Assembly: GCF_032393985.1 (NCBI RefSeq)
Contig: NZ_CP135918.1
Span: 2,604,001-2,668,000 of the forward strand
Source: Fischerella sp. JS2
GTDB taxonomy: Bacteria > Cyanobacteriota > Cyanobacteriia > Cyanobacteriales > Nostocaceae
Length of the DNA stretch: 64,000 bases
Direction of reading: 5' to 3'
Positions 19,309 through 28,974 of this stretch are shown here, piece after piece. The notes under the pieces were generated by a model that was given only the letters and a program-made list of their open reading frames with translations, was not told the DNA's origin and ran no database searches. Numbering within the stretch: the first letter of the stretch is position 1; each line of letters starts with the position of its first letter. The translations under genes were made by a program, and so were the position numbers.

Positions 19309-19760
19309 GAAAAATCATCCTTCAATGTGTTCAGTCATTATTTTTGGTTGATTTGAGGTGCAATCTCACTGTCATACACATGTACTGCTGTTATTGCTAA
19401 GGACTCCGTTCTCTTTCCTCACTTTGCATATACGAGTGAGCATTTTCATAAAGCAACCCATAGCTAAAATTGAGTCATATTATTACCAACAAAACATTTA
19501 TTTTGACAACTATTAATAATATAGTTGTGACCTTAATTTAGGAAATGGCTGTAGCTATTGCTTCTTACTATTGAGATCACAAGTCTTCATATCTCAAGTA
19601 GCAAAAGAATTTCATCAGAATTTCATTTTTATATGCATCTAAAAACTATTCAGTTATTAATATTTCTATCTAAAGTAGAATCAAAATTTCATAGTTGTTT
19701 CACTTTTGTGTGCAAGTGTATTTAAAGAAGGCTTTTAGCACTGATAAGCAAAGGTTGACT
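19309..19760. other. promoter region of the two-component system
   Basis: About 450 AT-rich bases with no gene between the DUF421 remnant and the response regulator. It holds the TTTCAT box at 19609-19638 and a further AATTTCAT at 19685-19692. Confidence 0.45.
19609..19638 (+). promoter_or_regulatory. TTTCAT direct-repeat box upstream of rppA-like gene
   Basis: ATTTCAT begins at 19609 and 19620, exactly 11 bp apart. ATATGCAT follows at 19631, a further 11 bp on. It lies about 135 bp before the response-regulator ATG, suggesting autoregulation. Matching boxes precede the oxidase operon and the flavodoxin gene. Confidence 0.55.
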
Positions 19761-20495
19761 ATGCGGCTGATATTAGTTGAGGATGAAGCTGATTTAGGTG
19801 CAGCAATCAAACAAGTTCTGAGTCATGAAGCATATATAGTTGATTGGTTTCTAGATGGTACTCAAGCATGGCAATATCTAGAAACCGGATGGACTGAGTA
19901 TACCCTAGCGATTTTTGATTGGATGCTGCCAGGAGTTTCGGGTGTAGAATTGTGTAAATGGTTGCGATCGCGCCACCTAACTCTACCTGTATTAATGCTA
20001 ACTGCTAAAGACCGCATGGAAGAAAAAATTATCGGTCTAGATAGCGGTGCAGATGATTATTTAGTTAAACCTTTTGATATGGCAGAACTGCTGGCAAGAT
20101 TACGGGCATTGCAACGGCGAGCTTCTTACACAGGAGTCACACTTACACCCCAAGCCCAACCCCGACGTTTACAAGTAGGTTGCCTGACACTCAATTACAG
20201 CACTCATGAACTTATTCGTCAGTATAGGCACGGTGATAAACAAGTATTAGCTTTAACAGTTAAGGAATTTCAGTTATTGGAATACTTCATGAGGCATCCT
20301 AACCAAATTCTCAGCCGCGACCAACTGATTAATCAGCTTTGGGAAATTGGTGCAGAACCAGTTAGCAATGTAGTAGCAGCACAAATTCGCTTATTGAGAC
20401 GTAAATTAGGAGAAGAAGATAATCAATCTTTGATTGAAACTATTTATGGTGTGGGCTATCGCTTAAATATTCATACTGCGGAAACAGGTTGCTGA
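19761..20495 (+). CDS. rppA: OmpR/PhoB-type response regulator, RppA-like
   Basis: 244 residues from the ATG at 19761; the frame opens upstream at a TTG, but LILVEDEADLG should start directly after this Met. The receiver domain has the acidic pair at 8-9, phospho-acceptor Asp53 in LAIFDWMLPG, Thr81 and Lys103 in DYLVKPFD. A C-terminal winged-helix DNA-binding domain spans about residues 140-238. Its partner kinase starts 45 bases downstream. RppA/NrsR-type regulators of cyanobacteria respond to redox or metal (Ni, Cu) signals. The symbol is given by similarity of the pair. Confidence 0.85.
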   Translation: MRLILVEDEADLGAAIKQVLSHEAYIVDWFLDGTQAWQYLETGWTEYTLAIFDWMLPGVSGVELCKWLRSRHLTLPVLMLTAKDRMEEKIIGLDSGADDYLVKPFDMAELLARLRALQRRASYTGVTLTPQAQPRRLQVGCLTLNYSTHELIRQYRHGDKQVLALTVKEFQLLEYFMRHPNQILSRDQLINQLWEIGAEPVSNVVAAQIRLLRRKLGEEDNQSLIETIYGVGYRLNIHTAETGC

Positions 20496-20540
20496 TTTTT
20501 GCTAACTTAACAGCGACACCTTGAGCGAGGTTCTATAAAT

Positions 20541-21869
20541 ATGGAACGCAATCCCATTTTCCGCCAGACTCGGTTGCGGCTAGCAGCCTGGTATACCCTC
20601 GTTATGGGTAGTATTTTAGGGCTATCTGGTTTGGGCGTTTATAGTGTGGTTGCCCATGCCTATTATGAAAGCGTAGATCAGGGTTTAGAATCAGTAGCAA
20701 AGGCGCTACATCAAAGTATTGAACCTGCTTGGCAGCAACCTGGACATTTACAGCAACTTGCGAAAGAACTTTCCTTAGAAATATGTATAACTCAAACAAA
20801 CTGTTTACCTAAAACAGCAGTCATTAAACAACCAATAGCAGAAGCCGCTAACCAAGTCAGTTATTACATACGCTTATTAGATCGCTCGGGAAAACCGTTT
20901 GCAATTGCAGGGATACCACTTGATGAATTACCGATTACCTCATCATCAAAAAATTGGCAAACTCTCATAGACTCCTCTGGCACTCGATATCGCCAAATCA
21001 CCTTATCTATGCATTCCCAAAACCAGCTTTCCGGTTATCTACAAGTGGCGCGGAGTCTGACTGATTTAGAGCAACATCTTGCTTTTTTTAGATTAACTTT
21101 ATGGCTGGGTTTGCCAATTTCAATGATTTTTGTTGGTTTGTCCAGTTGGTGGTTGGCAGGAAGGGCTATGCAACCTATATATAATTCATACCAACAAATG
21201 CAACAATTTACTGCCGATGCTGCCCATGAGTTTCGCACGCCTTTAGCAGCAATGTACTCTACCATTGAAGCTGCTATTAAGTTACAGCAAGAACCAAAAT
21301 CAAATGTTGGGATTTTAGATGTTCTCAAACATCAAAATCGTCGCCTTTCACAATTAGTAGGAGATTTATTGCTGTTAACGAGGATAGACCAAAAACAACT
21401 AACAGGTGAACATCAGCCTTGCTGTTTAAATGATTTAATTAGCGATTTAATTGAGGAGTTAGCATTTTTGGCAGTTGAGACTGGGGTAAATCTCTCCAAG
21501 CAGGTGCTAGTTTCAGAAAAACTGTATGTTAGGGGAAATGAAGAACAACTTTATCGTTTAATTTCTAACTTAATTGTGAATGCAATTCAAGCAACTCCTA
21601 GTAGGGGAAAAGTTACAGTTTTTTTGGAAAGTAGTGAGTCTTACGCCATTATTAGAGTTCAAGATACAGGAATTGGAATTGCTGTCGAACACCAAAAGCG
21701 AATTTTTGATCGTTTTTATCGAGTAGATCGCGATCGCTCTCGCACTTCTGGCGGTTCGGGATTAGGATTAGCTATCGCTATGGTGATCGTTCAAGCACAT
21801 AAAGGCACTATTCACGTTCAAAGTCAACCTGGACTAGGTAGTACATTTACAGTGCGGCTTCCTCTTTAA
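20541..21869 (+). CDS. rppB: sensor histidine kinase, RppB-like
   Basis: 442 residues. Membrane helices near 17-38 and 184-205 enclose a periplasmic sensor of about 145 residues with a Cys pair (C82 and C88, ICITQTNC). A HAMP-like linker, the H-box with phospho-His229 (DAAHEFRTPLAAM), the N-box NLIVNAIQATP and the G-boxes DTGIGI and GGSGLGLA follow. The N-terminal FRQTRLRLAAWYTLVMG and the sensor Cys pair resemble RppB of other cyanobacteria. The signal is unknown; the Cys pair would suit metal or redox sensing. Confidence 0.87.
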   Translation: MERNPIFRQTRLRLAAWYTLVMGSILGLSGLGVYSVVAHAYYESVDQGLESVAKALHQSIEPAWQQPGHLQQLAKELSLEICITQTNCLPKTAVIKQPIAEAANQVSYYIRLLDRSGKPFAIAGIPLDELPITSSSKNWQTLIDSSGTRYRQITLSMHSQNQLSGYLQVARSLTDLEQHLAFFRLTLWLGLPISMIFVGLSSWWLAGRAMQPIYNSYQQMQQFTADAAHEFRTPLAAMYSTIEAAIKLQQEPKSNVGILDVLKHQNRRLSQLVGDLLLLTRIDQKQLTGEHQPCCLNDLISDLIEELAFLAVETGVNLSKQVLVSEKLYVRGNEEQLYRLISNLIVNAIQATPSRGKVTVFLESSESYAIIRVQDTGIGIAVEHQKRIFDRFYRVDRDRSRTSGGSGLGLAIAMVIVQAHKGTIHVQSQPGLGSTFTVRLPL

Positions 21870-21997
21870 GCGATCGCACCCCTACCCAAGTACAACAAGC
21901 CTGGGATAAAGTGTTTTGACGAATCGGGATGATTCGTTATATAATCTACTATAAATTTATCGATTTACCGTACTTATTTTTTAAGGAAGCAATCAAA

Positions 21998-22234
21998 ATG
22001 ACATTAGCCCAAACTATCCATAAGACTAAAAGGGTTAATAATTATGATTTCTGGAAGTTATCAAAACAAGGTACTGCATTGATTGCGCGGCTATGGGGGC
22101 ACACTAAAGCATATACGACTGTTTTTGGAATTATGCTGTTGACCTTTGCCAGCTTAGGCTTTTTATACATCCATTGGTCAGGTCGGAGAATCACACAAGT
22201 TTTCAAGCATCACGCTATTGTAGAACAAGAATGA
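21998..22234 (+). CDS. small single-span membrane protein
   Basis: 78 residues from the ATG at 21998, chosen because AAGGAAG precedes it; an upstream ATG at 21929 would add 23 residues of AT-rich leader. One hydrophobic segment lies near residues 42-62. Its stop overlaps the next start (ATGA at 22231-22234). No family is recognised. It may anchor or assist the PhnD-like protein encoded after it. Confidence 0.55.
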   Translation: MTLAQTIHKTKRVNNYDFWKLSKQGTALIARLWGHTKAYTTVFGIMLLTFASLGFLYIHWSGRRITQVFKHHAIVEQE

Positions 22235-23049
22235 CTATCTTACCAAAACTGCGTGCTGTATCCTACTTAGCTCCTAATTGGTTCGGATTTTACCAAGCAA
22301 TTACAGTTTATCTAAGTCGTGTTTTAGGATTAGAAATAAAGCTACACCAAGGAGAATGCGATCCTCTGGAAGATCCGTTACTATTGCAAGACCAAATCGA
22401 CCTAGCATTTATTTGTGGATTACCGCTAATTCGCTACTGTCAGGTGATTTTAGACCAATTGCAGACATTGGTTGCCCCTGTGATGCAATCATCTCGATAT
22501 TACAACCGCCCTATTTACTTTGCAGATGTGATTGTCAATGCTGATAGCAATATAAAAGCATTTGCAGATTTGGCAGGAAAGACCCTATCCTATAATGACC
22601 TTGGTTCTAACAGTGGTTATAATTTGCTGCGCTACAAGTTAGTTCAAGAAAGATATCCCCTAGATTTTTTTGGCAAGACAATACAATCAGGTTCTCATCA
22701 ACGTTCCATTCGTTGGATTACTGAGGGATTGGCAGACTTTGCAGCGATTGACAGTGTGGTATTAGAACAAGAATTACGCAACTTTCCCGAATTATCAAAA
22801 CATTTGCGTGTAATAGAAGTACTTGGCCCATCTCCTATGCCACCATTGGTAGTAGCACAGCATTTAGGTAAACCTTTGATTAGGCAGATGCAGTCGGCAC
22901 TATTGCAAACAGATGCGAAACTGCAAAGGTCAATGGAGAGAGTAGGAGTTAAGCGTTTTGCCACAATGGAATTAGAAGACTATAAAGTACTGGGGCAGAT
23001 TTACAGCGAGTTTTGGAAATTAACGACAGATGTACACAGTGAAAGATGA
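22231..23049 (+). CDS. PhnD-like phosphate/phosphonate binding protein
   Basis: About 272 residues of the periplasmic-binding-protein type II fold. IDLAFICGLPLIRYCQ, ADVIVNADSNIKAFADLAGKT and GLADFAAIDSVVLE are the usual PhnD/phosphite-binding signatures. No signal peptide is visible from the ATG at 22231. That start overlaps the preceding stop, and the frame open upstream adds no leader either. A cytoplasmic or membrane-protein-associated binding protein is therefore likely. No permease lies nearby; only the tail of a pstB gene follows. Confidence 0.75.
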   Translation: MTILPKLRAVSYLAPNWFGFYQAITVYLSRVLGLEIKLHQGECDPLEDPLLLQDQIDLAFICGLPLIRYCQVILDQLQTLVAPVMQSSRYYNRPIYFADVIVNADSNIKAFADLAGKTLSYNDLGSNSGYNLLRYKLVQERYPLDFFGKTIQSGSHQRSIRWITEGLADFAAIDSVVLEQELRNFPELSKHLRVIEVLGPSPMPPLVVAQHLGKPLIRQMQSALLQTDAKLQRSMERVGVKRFATMELEDYKVLGQIYSEFWKLTTDVHSER

Positions 23050-23173
23050 ACATGGCGAAGGTCGCAGTCAATTAGTCGAGTTCAGTCCTACAGAACAAAT
23101 GTTCAATACTCCCACAACCAAAGAAGCTGAGGAGTATATCAGTGGACGCTGCGGTTATATCAAGTTCGCATGA
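23039..23173 (+). pseudogene. pstB: 3' end of a phosphate ABC ATPase gene (pstB)
   Basis: In the frame starting near 23039, GRSQLVEFSPTEQMF and PTTKEAEEYISGRCG match the conserved C-terminus of PstB (normally LVExxxTxxIF...NPxxxxTExYIxGxFG). Walker A, signature and Walker B are all absent. The fragment abuts the end of the PhnD-like gene, so a phosphate/phosphonate transport locus was probably deleted here. Confidence 0.7.
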
Positions 23174-23353
23174 TTACTTACAATTCCCTTTTACCTCACC
23201 CCGCCTTCGGCACCCCTGTTCTTGCTAAGGAGAGGGGATGGGGGGGTCCCACTCCCCTAAGGGAGTGGGGATTAGGGGTGAAGGGGCTGTTCTTGTGAGG
23301 TTTTTTATTCTAAGTGATTAATCGAACTTGATATTAATTCCAACACAATCCCA
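23174..23353. repeat. GC-rich dispersed repeat with nested hairpins
   Basis: Contains CTCACCCC...GAGAGGGGATGGGG and a CCCACTCCC/GGGAGTGGG hairpin near 23248-23269. A related CTCACCCC/GGGGTGAG element is at 28779-28838. Its base composition differs sharply from the AT-rich surroundings. It may also end transcription of the flanking convergent genes. Confidence 0.5.
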
Positions 23354-24604
23354 TCAAGCAGTGCTTTTATAAATCCAACTCTGCTTTTGTGCCAGCAATA
23401 GCGCATTTTGATAAACCTGTTGAAACAAAACTCGCTGGGCATGACTACCACCAATCTCATGCAAACGTGGTAAAACTGGTTTAAGTTGCGTTATTGCTTT
23501 ATTAAAATCACCTTTGGCATGAGCAACCATTCCCCTTGCTGCGGGAATTGCTACTTCCATCCAGCCCTGTCGTAGGAAAGGATTTACACTTAGAGAGTGT
23601 TGTTCCATACTCAACAACATCTGGTTTACCCAATTTGGAAATCCTGCCTTAGCCATTGCATAAACGTAATGCAGGTCTTGAAAAGGAAGAGCATGTTCAT
23701 GAATACGAGGATAAAGATAAGCACTCAACTCTTGCCAGCGACTACCCACATTCACCCCATGTAACTCTAACCTTAATAGAAGTGAAATTGCTCCGACTTG
23801 GTCTTTGGGCGATCGCTTGTTGGCACGTCCCCAGATATGGATATCGTAGAGTGACAAAACTTTGTCTATGTCACCTCGTTCTAGATAATACAGGGCAACA
23901 TGCCACCAGTTATGGGTATACAGCATCGAGTTACAGTTTTCCCAAGTATCAGCAAAACTCTCCATCCAAGCGATGCCTTCTTCCACTCGCCCTTGAGTTT
24001 CCAATACATGGGCAACGGCATGATGGGCCCAAGGATTGTAGCGATTCATAGCTGTTGCCTTGCGTGCCACTGCTTCTGCTGCTGCTAGTTGATGGCATTG
24101 TTCTAAACCAAACGCAACCATACCATATAAATAATGATGTTCACGATTGGCTCTTAGAACCTTTTGGGCAATTTGTAATAATCTTTCTTTGTCACCCAAA
24201 TAAAAATAGTGATACTGTCCCTGCTGTACGGATATCAAGTCATGGGGAAACTTGTTAGTAATCTCTTCGTGGATTGTGATCGCCACATCAATTTTTTTGT
24301 TTGCCCAAGCTAAAATTGCTTGCACATATAATTGTTCTCTATTGGTAATCTTGGCTGAATTCTTTTGTGCTGCTTGCAAGTAGGGTTGTGCTTGCTGCCA
24401 AGCTATCCTGCTTTCCTGGGAAAGATAATAAGCAGCAGCATAGGCATGGGCTAAAGCACAAGCTGGATCTGCTGTAATTGCTCGCAAAATCGCTAGTTCT
24501 GCATTTTTGCCATAAAAAAGTGCCTGATCGATGAAGCGGTTAATAGCTGCGATCGCATCTGATGAATTGGTTGTGACTACTAGTCCTTGTGAATCTTTTA
24601 GCAT
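23354..24604 (-). CDS. TPR protein of the TTC38 family
   Basis: About 416 residues from the ATG at 24604 (MLKDSQGLVVTTNSS). The frame extends 26 residues further upstream, but that extension does not look like part of the family. It consists of helical repeats; blocks such as NPWAHHAVAHVLETQGRVEEG and a conserved W-rich centre resemble TTC38-type proteins. It is predicted cytoplasmic and mediates protein contacts. No operon partner is seen. Confidence 0.78.
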   Translation of the reverse strand: MLKDSQGLVVTTNSSDAIAAINRFIDQALFYGKNAELAILRAITADPACALAHAYAAAYYLSQESRIAWQQAQPYLQAAQKNSAKITNREQLYVQAILAWANKKIDVAITIHEEITNKFPHDLISVQQGQYHYFYLGDKERLLQIAQKVLRANREHHYLYGMVAFGLEQCHQLAAAEAVARKATAMNRYNPWAHHAVAHVLETQGRVEEGIAWMESFADTWENCNSMLYTHNWWHVALYYLERGDIDKVLSLYDIHIWGRANKRSPKDQVGAISLLLRLELHGVNVGSRWQELSAYLYPRIHEHALPFQDLHYVYAMAKAGFPNWVNQMLLSMEQHSLSVNPFLRQGWMEVAIPAARGMVAHAKGDFNKAITQLKPVLPRLHEIGGSHAQRVLFQQVYQNALLLAQKQSWIYKSTA

Positions 24605-24825
24605 TATTAATTCCTTACACCAAAAATCCCCGCAGACTGAAATTCTGGGACTACGCAGGCTAAGTAACAAAGTCCGCATCAACAGACTTTGTTTGTATAG
24701 CTGAGATTTATAATCACCAGGACTTTAAGTACTGTAACTCGGTCGGAATAGTGGACTTAATATTGAGTATGTCACATCATTCTAAAAATCACAACCACTT
24801 AACTACGGTAAGTTGATAGATCAAC

Positions 24826-24937
24826 AGTATAAAGTTCACAATTGCATGAGTATGTTGCCAACTGTCGTAAAGACTGGCATCGAAAACTATCTCACCAAAT
24901 CTGTAACGATGCAGGAATGGTGTTTGTTGAGGAAGAT
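24826..24937 (+). pseudogene. remnant of an IS200/IS605-type tnpB gene
   Basis: In one frame, EYVANCRKDWHRKLSHQIC is followed by NDAGMVFVEE, matching the well-conserved pre-catalytic region of TnpB that leads to the EDL motif. Only about 35 codons survive, without starts, catalytic residues or zinc finger. It lies in the promoter-side spacer of the CysA-like gene. Confidence 0.65.
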
Positions 24938-25032
24938 AGCAAATTTTACATTTTGCTTAAAATACTAAAAACCGATTGAAAAACAGTATTTAATTAAATA
25001 TTATACATATGGAGCTTAAATAACTAACAAAT

Positions 25033-26052
25033 ATGGGAATTATAGTTGAAAATATTTCCAAACTTTATGGGACTTTCCGTGCAGTTGATGATGTAACTTT
25101 GGAAATTAAAACCGGGTCTTTAGTAGCGTTATTAGGCCCCTCAGGTTCGGGAAAATCCACCTTACTACGAATAATTGCTGGGTTGGAGACACCAGATACT
25201 GGTCAAATTTGGTTGGTGGGTGATAATGCTACTAGTCGCAGCGTACAGGATCGCAATATTGGCTTTGTATTTCAACATTACGCGCTGTTTAAACACCTGA
25301 CGGTGCGAGAGAACATTGCTTTTGCTATGGAACTCCGCAAGCATAGCAAAAACCGCGTTCGACAACGGGTCGAGGAACTTTTGGAGTTAGTACAGCTAAA
25401 AGGATTCGGCGATCGCTATCCTTCTCAGCTTTCTGGTGGTCAACGACAACGGGTAGCATTAGCACGCGCCCTCGCTGTTCAGCCTCGTATCTTACTATTA
25501 GATGAACCTTTCGGAGCTTTGGATGCGAAAGTTCGCAAAGATTTGCGTGCATGGTTACGCAATCTGCATTCAGAAGTTCACGTCACAACTGTATTTGTCA
25601 CCCACGACCAAGAAGAAGCTATGGAAGTAGCAGATGAAATTGTGGTGATGAATCAGGGACGGGTAGAACAAGTCGGTAGTCCTGCGGAGATTTATGACAA
25701 CCCAGCCACACCTTTTGTCATGAGTTTTATTGGCCCGGTGAACGTGCTAAGAGGTGATATTGGTATCTTACCTAGCAGAGATAGGGTTTCCCCCAGCGAC
25801 CAAGTCTTTCTGCGACCACATGATATACACATAGAGATGAATGCAAGCGATAATTCAACGCCTGCGATCGTAGATCGTATTATTCATCTTGGTTGGGAGA
25901 TTCGAGTGGACTTAATTCTACAGTCTAGTGAAAGAATCAATGCTTACCTTACCCGAGAACAGTTTCGTCAACTTCCATTACAAGAAGGTCAACGTGTCTA
26001 TATAAAACCGAAGCAAGCAAAAGTATTTCCTGCTGCCTATGCTTTGAGATAA
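25033..26052 (+). CDS. cysA: sulfate/molybdate-type ABC transporter ATPase
   Basis: 339 residues. Walker [10 protein letters not shown] (35-43), Q-loop FVFQHYALF, signature [15 protein letters not shown], Walker [15 protein letters not shown]-loop [10 protein letters not shown] and a C-terminal TOBE-like domain from about 235. Best read as CysA, which powers sulfate/thiosulfate uptake. The permeases CysT/CysW and the binding protein are not adjacent, so it is an orphan ATPase here. TauE/SafE permeases and an ssuA fragment nearby add to a sulfur theme. Its own promoter region is AT-rich. Confidence 0.83.
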   Translation: MGIIVENISKLYGTFRAVDDVTLEIKTGSLVALLGPSGSGKSTLLRIIAGLETPDTGQIWLVGDNATSRSVQDRNIGFVFQHYALFKHLTVRENIAFAMELRKHSKNRVRQRVEELLELVQLKGFGDRYPSQLSGGQRQRVALARALAVQPRILLLDEPFGALDAKVRKDLRAWLRNLHSEVHVTTVFVTHDQEEAMEVADEIVVMNQGRVEQVGSPAEIYDNPATPFVMSFIGPVNVLRGDIGILPSRDRVSPSDQVFLRPHDIHIEMNASDNSTPAIVDRIIHLGWEIRVDLILQSSERINAYLTREQFRQLPLQEGQRVYIKPKQAKVFPAAYALR

Positions 26053-26139
26053 GCAACTGTGCTTAATGAACAAGAGAATAGGGAATAGGTGAGAAGTATG
26101 AATGCTGAAAATTTCATAATTCATCATTTTTACACTCCC

Positions 26140-26568
26140 CTACTCCAGCACAAAAGTTTGCAAATAATCTAGGGGAACAGTGAACACATAATAGATAACT
26201 CCTGCACCAAGAAGAATGACTGCTAGACTCGAAAGAATGATCCAACGATCCGGTGGTTGGTAGGTATCCTCGTCAATATCTCGACGAACCGCAAAATAGT
26301 GCTGAGTTGACAGCAGTACAGTTAATACACCTACCAAAGCGAATGCTAAACCCAACTTCCAACCATTACCAGGGGGTTGTGGTGCTAATGGTGGACGAAG
26401 TATACGTAGACGCACAATCAAAACACCAAAACCCATGAGTGCAATACCACTCCGCATCCATGCTAGATATGTACGTTCATTTGCCAAATGATCCCGCACT
26501 CTATCTGATCTGTATTTTTGTAGTTTTTCTGACTTTTGTGTCTCTATCTTTTTTATCTCAAACTTCAT
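26140..26568 (-). CDS. DUF202 (YidH-like) membrane protein
   Basis: 142 residues with three membrane helices and the DUF202 signature ANERTYLAWMRSGIALMGF (near 29-47) after a Lys-rich N-terminus. Members are small inner-membrane proteins, some linked to polyphosphate (VTC-like) complexes. It stands alone, convergent with the CysA-like gene. Confidence 0.82.
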   Translation of the reverse strand: MKFEIKKIETQKSEKLQKYRSDRVRDHLANERTYLAWMRSGIALMGFGVLIVRLRILRPPLAPQPPGNGWKLGLAFALVGVLTVLLSTQHYFAVRRDIDEDTYQPPDRWIILSSLAVILLGAGVIYYVFTVPLDYLQTFVLE

Positions 26569-26981
26569 AGGATTTACATCTATAAAAATCTTTAATTAAT
26601 ATCTTTTCATAAAAAATTATAAAAAATCTACTTTTACAATTCTTTCAATGCACAATCCATTTATGTCCATTGGTATGCATTGGTGTTAGATTCCTAAAAA
26701 ATATATGTGGTTGGCGATGGAGTCTACTGGAGGAAAAAACGAACACTGATGAACACTGATTTTTCCTTAAGTAGAAGCGTTATACCACCAAAACACCAAT
26801 GTACAATCCATCTGTGTTCATCGGTGTTAGATTACTATAGAATATAGCGGTTGGCAATGGAGTCGATTGAGGAAGAAACGAACACAGATAAACACAGATG
26901 AACACAGATAAAAGCTGTGTTCATCTGTTGTCGATTTTTGAAAATAAACTTATTGCAATAAGCCTAATCAACACTGATTAT
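26569..26981. repeat. tandem diverged repeat, about 160 bp x2
   Basis: Two related units, about 26642-26770 and 26802-26912, share CAATGNACAATCCAT, GGTGTTAGATT, GGTTGGCNATGGAGTC and AACGAACAC in the same order. Each ends in short runs of GAACACNGAT. The second unit is followed by an inverted copy (CTGTGTTCATCTGT). No coding capacity is seen. Confidence 0.6.
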
Positions 26982-27608
26982 TTAATCATTAATCTTGGCA
27001 GTGGTAATTCCGGTATCAAGCGCAGCTTGTAAATTATTGGGAATAAACCAGTTAGCTTCACCAGATTGGAAAATTTTTGCAGGCGGAAGATTGAATTCAA
27101 TTTCGCCAGTTTGGGGATTGGTTGTAGCTACTAACCGAGTTCCATGCACAATCTTAAATGCCTGAGCGGGTATGCCTTCTTGATCTTCTGTCGCGGGTTG
27201 ACCAGGAAGATAAACACCTTGACAGTCCCATTCGTCATCAGTTTCTGTACCACTGGGTAATAGATACAATTCGTTGTCATAGGTAGAGCGAGATTTTTTC
27301 GATTTTTGACCATAAACTAATAGTGTCTTTCCTGTTTCATTGCGACAAATCCCACAAGATTCTTCACTATTTTCAATGATATATTTCTGGAATTGCAAAT
27401 TAGAAATTTTTTGCTGAATCTCTGAGGTTGCGCCTTGAGTTTGTTTATCATGTAATGCAGATTCTAAAGCTTTAGTGACTTCAATGTAATCCGGATCGGA
27501 TGTATACTTTTTGTTCGCCCAGGATGGTTGAGCAATCATGACAAAATTAATCACTAGTAATAAGCAAACAAAAGCAAATTTGATAAAGTTGATTTTAAAT
27601 AGTTTCAT
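26982..27608 (-). CDS. secreted hypothetical protein
   Basis: 208 residues with a clear Sec signal peptide (KINFIKFAFVCLLLVINFVM, cleavage near PSWA-NKK at about 32). The mature part is soluble and polar, with a CGIC pair (near residues 88-91) and a third Cys in the DDEWDCQG stretch. Two Cys close together could form a disulfide. I do not recognise a family. It has its own promoter and lies at the edge of the CadD/TauE transport island. Confidence 0.6.
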   Translation of the reverse strand: MKLFKINFIKFAFVCLLLVINFVMIAQPSWANKKYTSDPDYIEVTKALESALHDKQTQGATSEIQQKISNLQFQKYIIENSEESCGICRNETGKTLLVYGQKSKKSRSTYDNELYLLPSGTETDDEWDCQGVYLPGQPATEDQEGIPAQAFKIVHGTRLVATTNPQTGEIEFNLPPAKIFQSGEANWFIPNNLQAALDTGITTAKIND

Positions 27609-27786
27609 ATCTTTCTCCTTATAATGTTCATAGTCTTGTTACTAACTACATTAATCTCAAGTGAGATGTAAATATTTGTTCCTCTATCTATTAATGCAGT
27701 TTCTAGCCAATATCAATTTATTTTCGCTCAGTTTTAGCTAATACTTTAGATTCGGGCAACTCTAAAGAAAATCTGTACATTTCTCG

Positions 27787-28473
27787 CTACGTATTCCTGC
27801 CTAGAATTAACAGGTAATAACCAAGAATTACACAGCTGATAATAGCTAAGATAGGGGTTTCTAGGGTATGGCTTTCCATCAAAATAGAAACACCCAATCC
27901 TATTAAGATAAAAGGAACCAAAGAATTACCGTAGCTAGTAATCATAGAAGCGATCGCACTAACCTTGGTTAAGCAGTAAGCGGTATAACACCACACACCT
28001 ACCATCAAGAAGAACACTCCTAAAATGATCAGCAAGCGATCCCAAGTCGTACTAGCAAACAATGGCATATAAATGCTGATGTTGTCGCCTCCATTCGCAA
28101 CTGTTACTGCTGTTACTCCATAGGTTTGGGGAGAAAGCAAACTGCATAACCAAGATTGAGGAGAATCAGAGGTTTGGGTATCAGTCTGTGCATCTTCGGT
28201 ATCTTGATGCAGTAGGCGACTTATACCAATGATGATTGGCACTACACCAAGTAAACCAATCCAGGATTGGGGTAGGATAAGTTTGCCGAAAAAGCCAGGT
28301 AAACTTGCAACCACCAACGCACTAAAACCAAGATACTGACCGATAACAATGTGGCGACGCTGCAAGCACACACTTACTTGTGAGAAAAACAGTGACAGGG
28401 TGACAATATCATCAAGTTTAGTTGCAGTAAAAGCAATTAGTCCAGTGGGAATGGCACTTAGCAATCCGCTCAT
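27787..28473 (-). CDS. CadD-family (cadmium resistance) transporter, copy 1
   Basis: 228 residues, about six membrane helices in two inverted halves. TKLDDIVTLSLFFSQV and RHIVIGQYLGFSALVVASLPGF are in the N-terminal half, and VTVANGGDNISIYMPLFA in the C-terminal half. The Asp pairs are conserved in all four copies. Staphylococcal CadD gives modest Cd2+ resistance, but the substrate here is unproven. It is one of four paralogues within 6.3 kb. Confidence 0.82.
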   Translation of the reverse strand: MSGLLSAIPTGLIAFTATKLDDIVTLSLFFSQVSVCLQRRHIVIGQYLGFSALVVASLPGFFGKLILPQSWIGLLGVVPIIIGISRLLHQDTEDAQTDTQTSDSPQSWLCSLLSPQTYGVTAVTVANGGDNISIYMPLFASTTWDRLLIILGVFFLMVGVWCYTAYCLTKVSAIASMITSYGNSLVPFILIGLGVSILMESHTLETPILAIISCVILGYYLLILGRNT

Positions 28474-28974
28474 TTATTATATGTCTCCGGTATGCTGATG
28501 CTGGTGTAGTAGTGATTTCTTCTCTGTTTTGCGCCTCCATGTGACGTATACTTTTCTCAACCTGGGAAAAACCACCTATGCATATGTCTTCCTCTGTGTG
28601 AGGTTGAAAATTTCTGATTTTAAATGGTCTAATTGTGTTTATCTTCTCGGGAAGAAGCAATCATTAGTTTTACTTTATGGCTCTGCACTTTTGAAAGCAA
28701 ACAGTCTTTTTTGTCAAATTCATAGATGGAATTTATTAAAATGCAGATATAGCAATTTTGACTCAGCAAAGTACAAAACCTCACCCCGTCAAGAGAGGAC
28801 ACCCCTCTCCTTACCAAGGAGAGGGGGAGGGGGTGAGGTGTGTTCCACCTAAATGCAAACCGCTATATATCTACATAATTCAAAAACAGTTCAATAATCT
28901 ACAGTTTTTCGCCGGTTTTACCGTATAATAACCCTATCCTAGTCAAAACACTCACAAATTTGTAAGTAGCCAAA
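28474..28974. other. spacer with dispersed hairpin repeat before LysR gene
   Basis: 501 bases without a gene. A palindromic element at 28779-28838 has CCTCACCCC/GGGGTGAGG outer arms and an 11-bp inner hairpin CCCCTCTCCTT/AAGGAGAGGGG. A TTTTACCGTATAATA motif (28916-28930) and an ACAAATTTGT palindrome (28954-28963) lie close to the LysR start. Confidence 0.55.
28916..28963 (+). promoter_or_regulatory. likely LysR operator and promoter
   Basis: TTTTACCGTATAATA ends 44 bases before the LysR ATG, and the perfect palindrome ACAAATTTGT (28954-28963, within CTC-ACAAATTTGT-AAG) ends 11 bases before it. LysR regulators usually bind dyads near their own promoter. TATAAT (28923-28928 region) would fit a -10 hexamer. 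Both readings are inferred. Confidence 0.4.
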
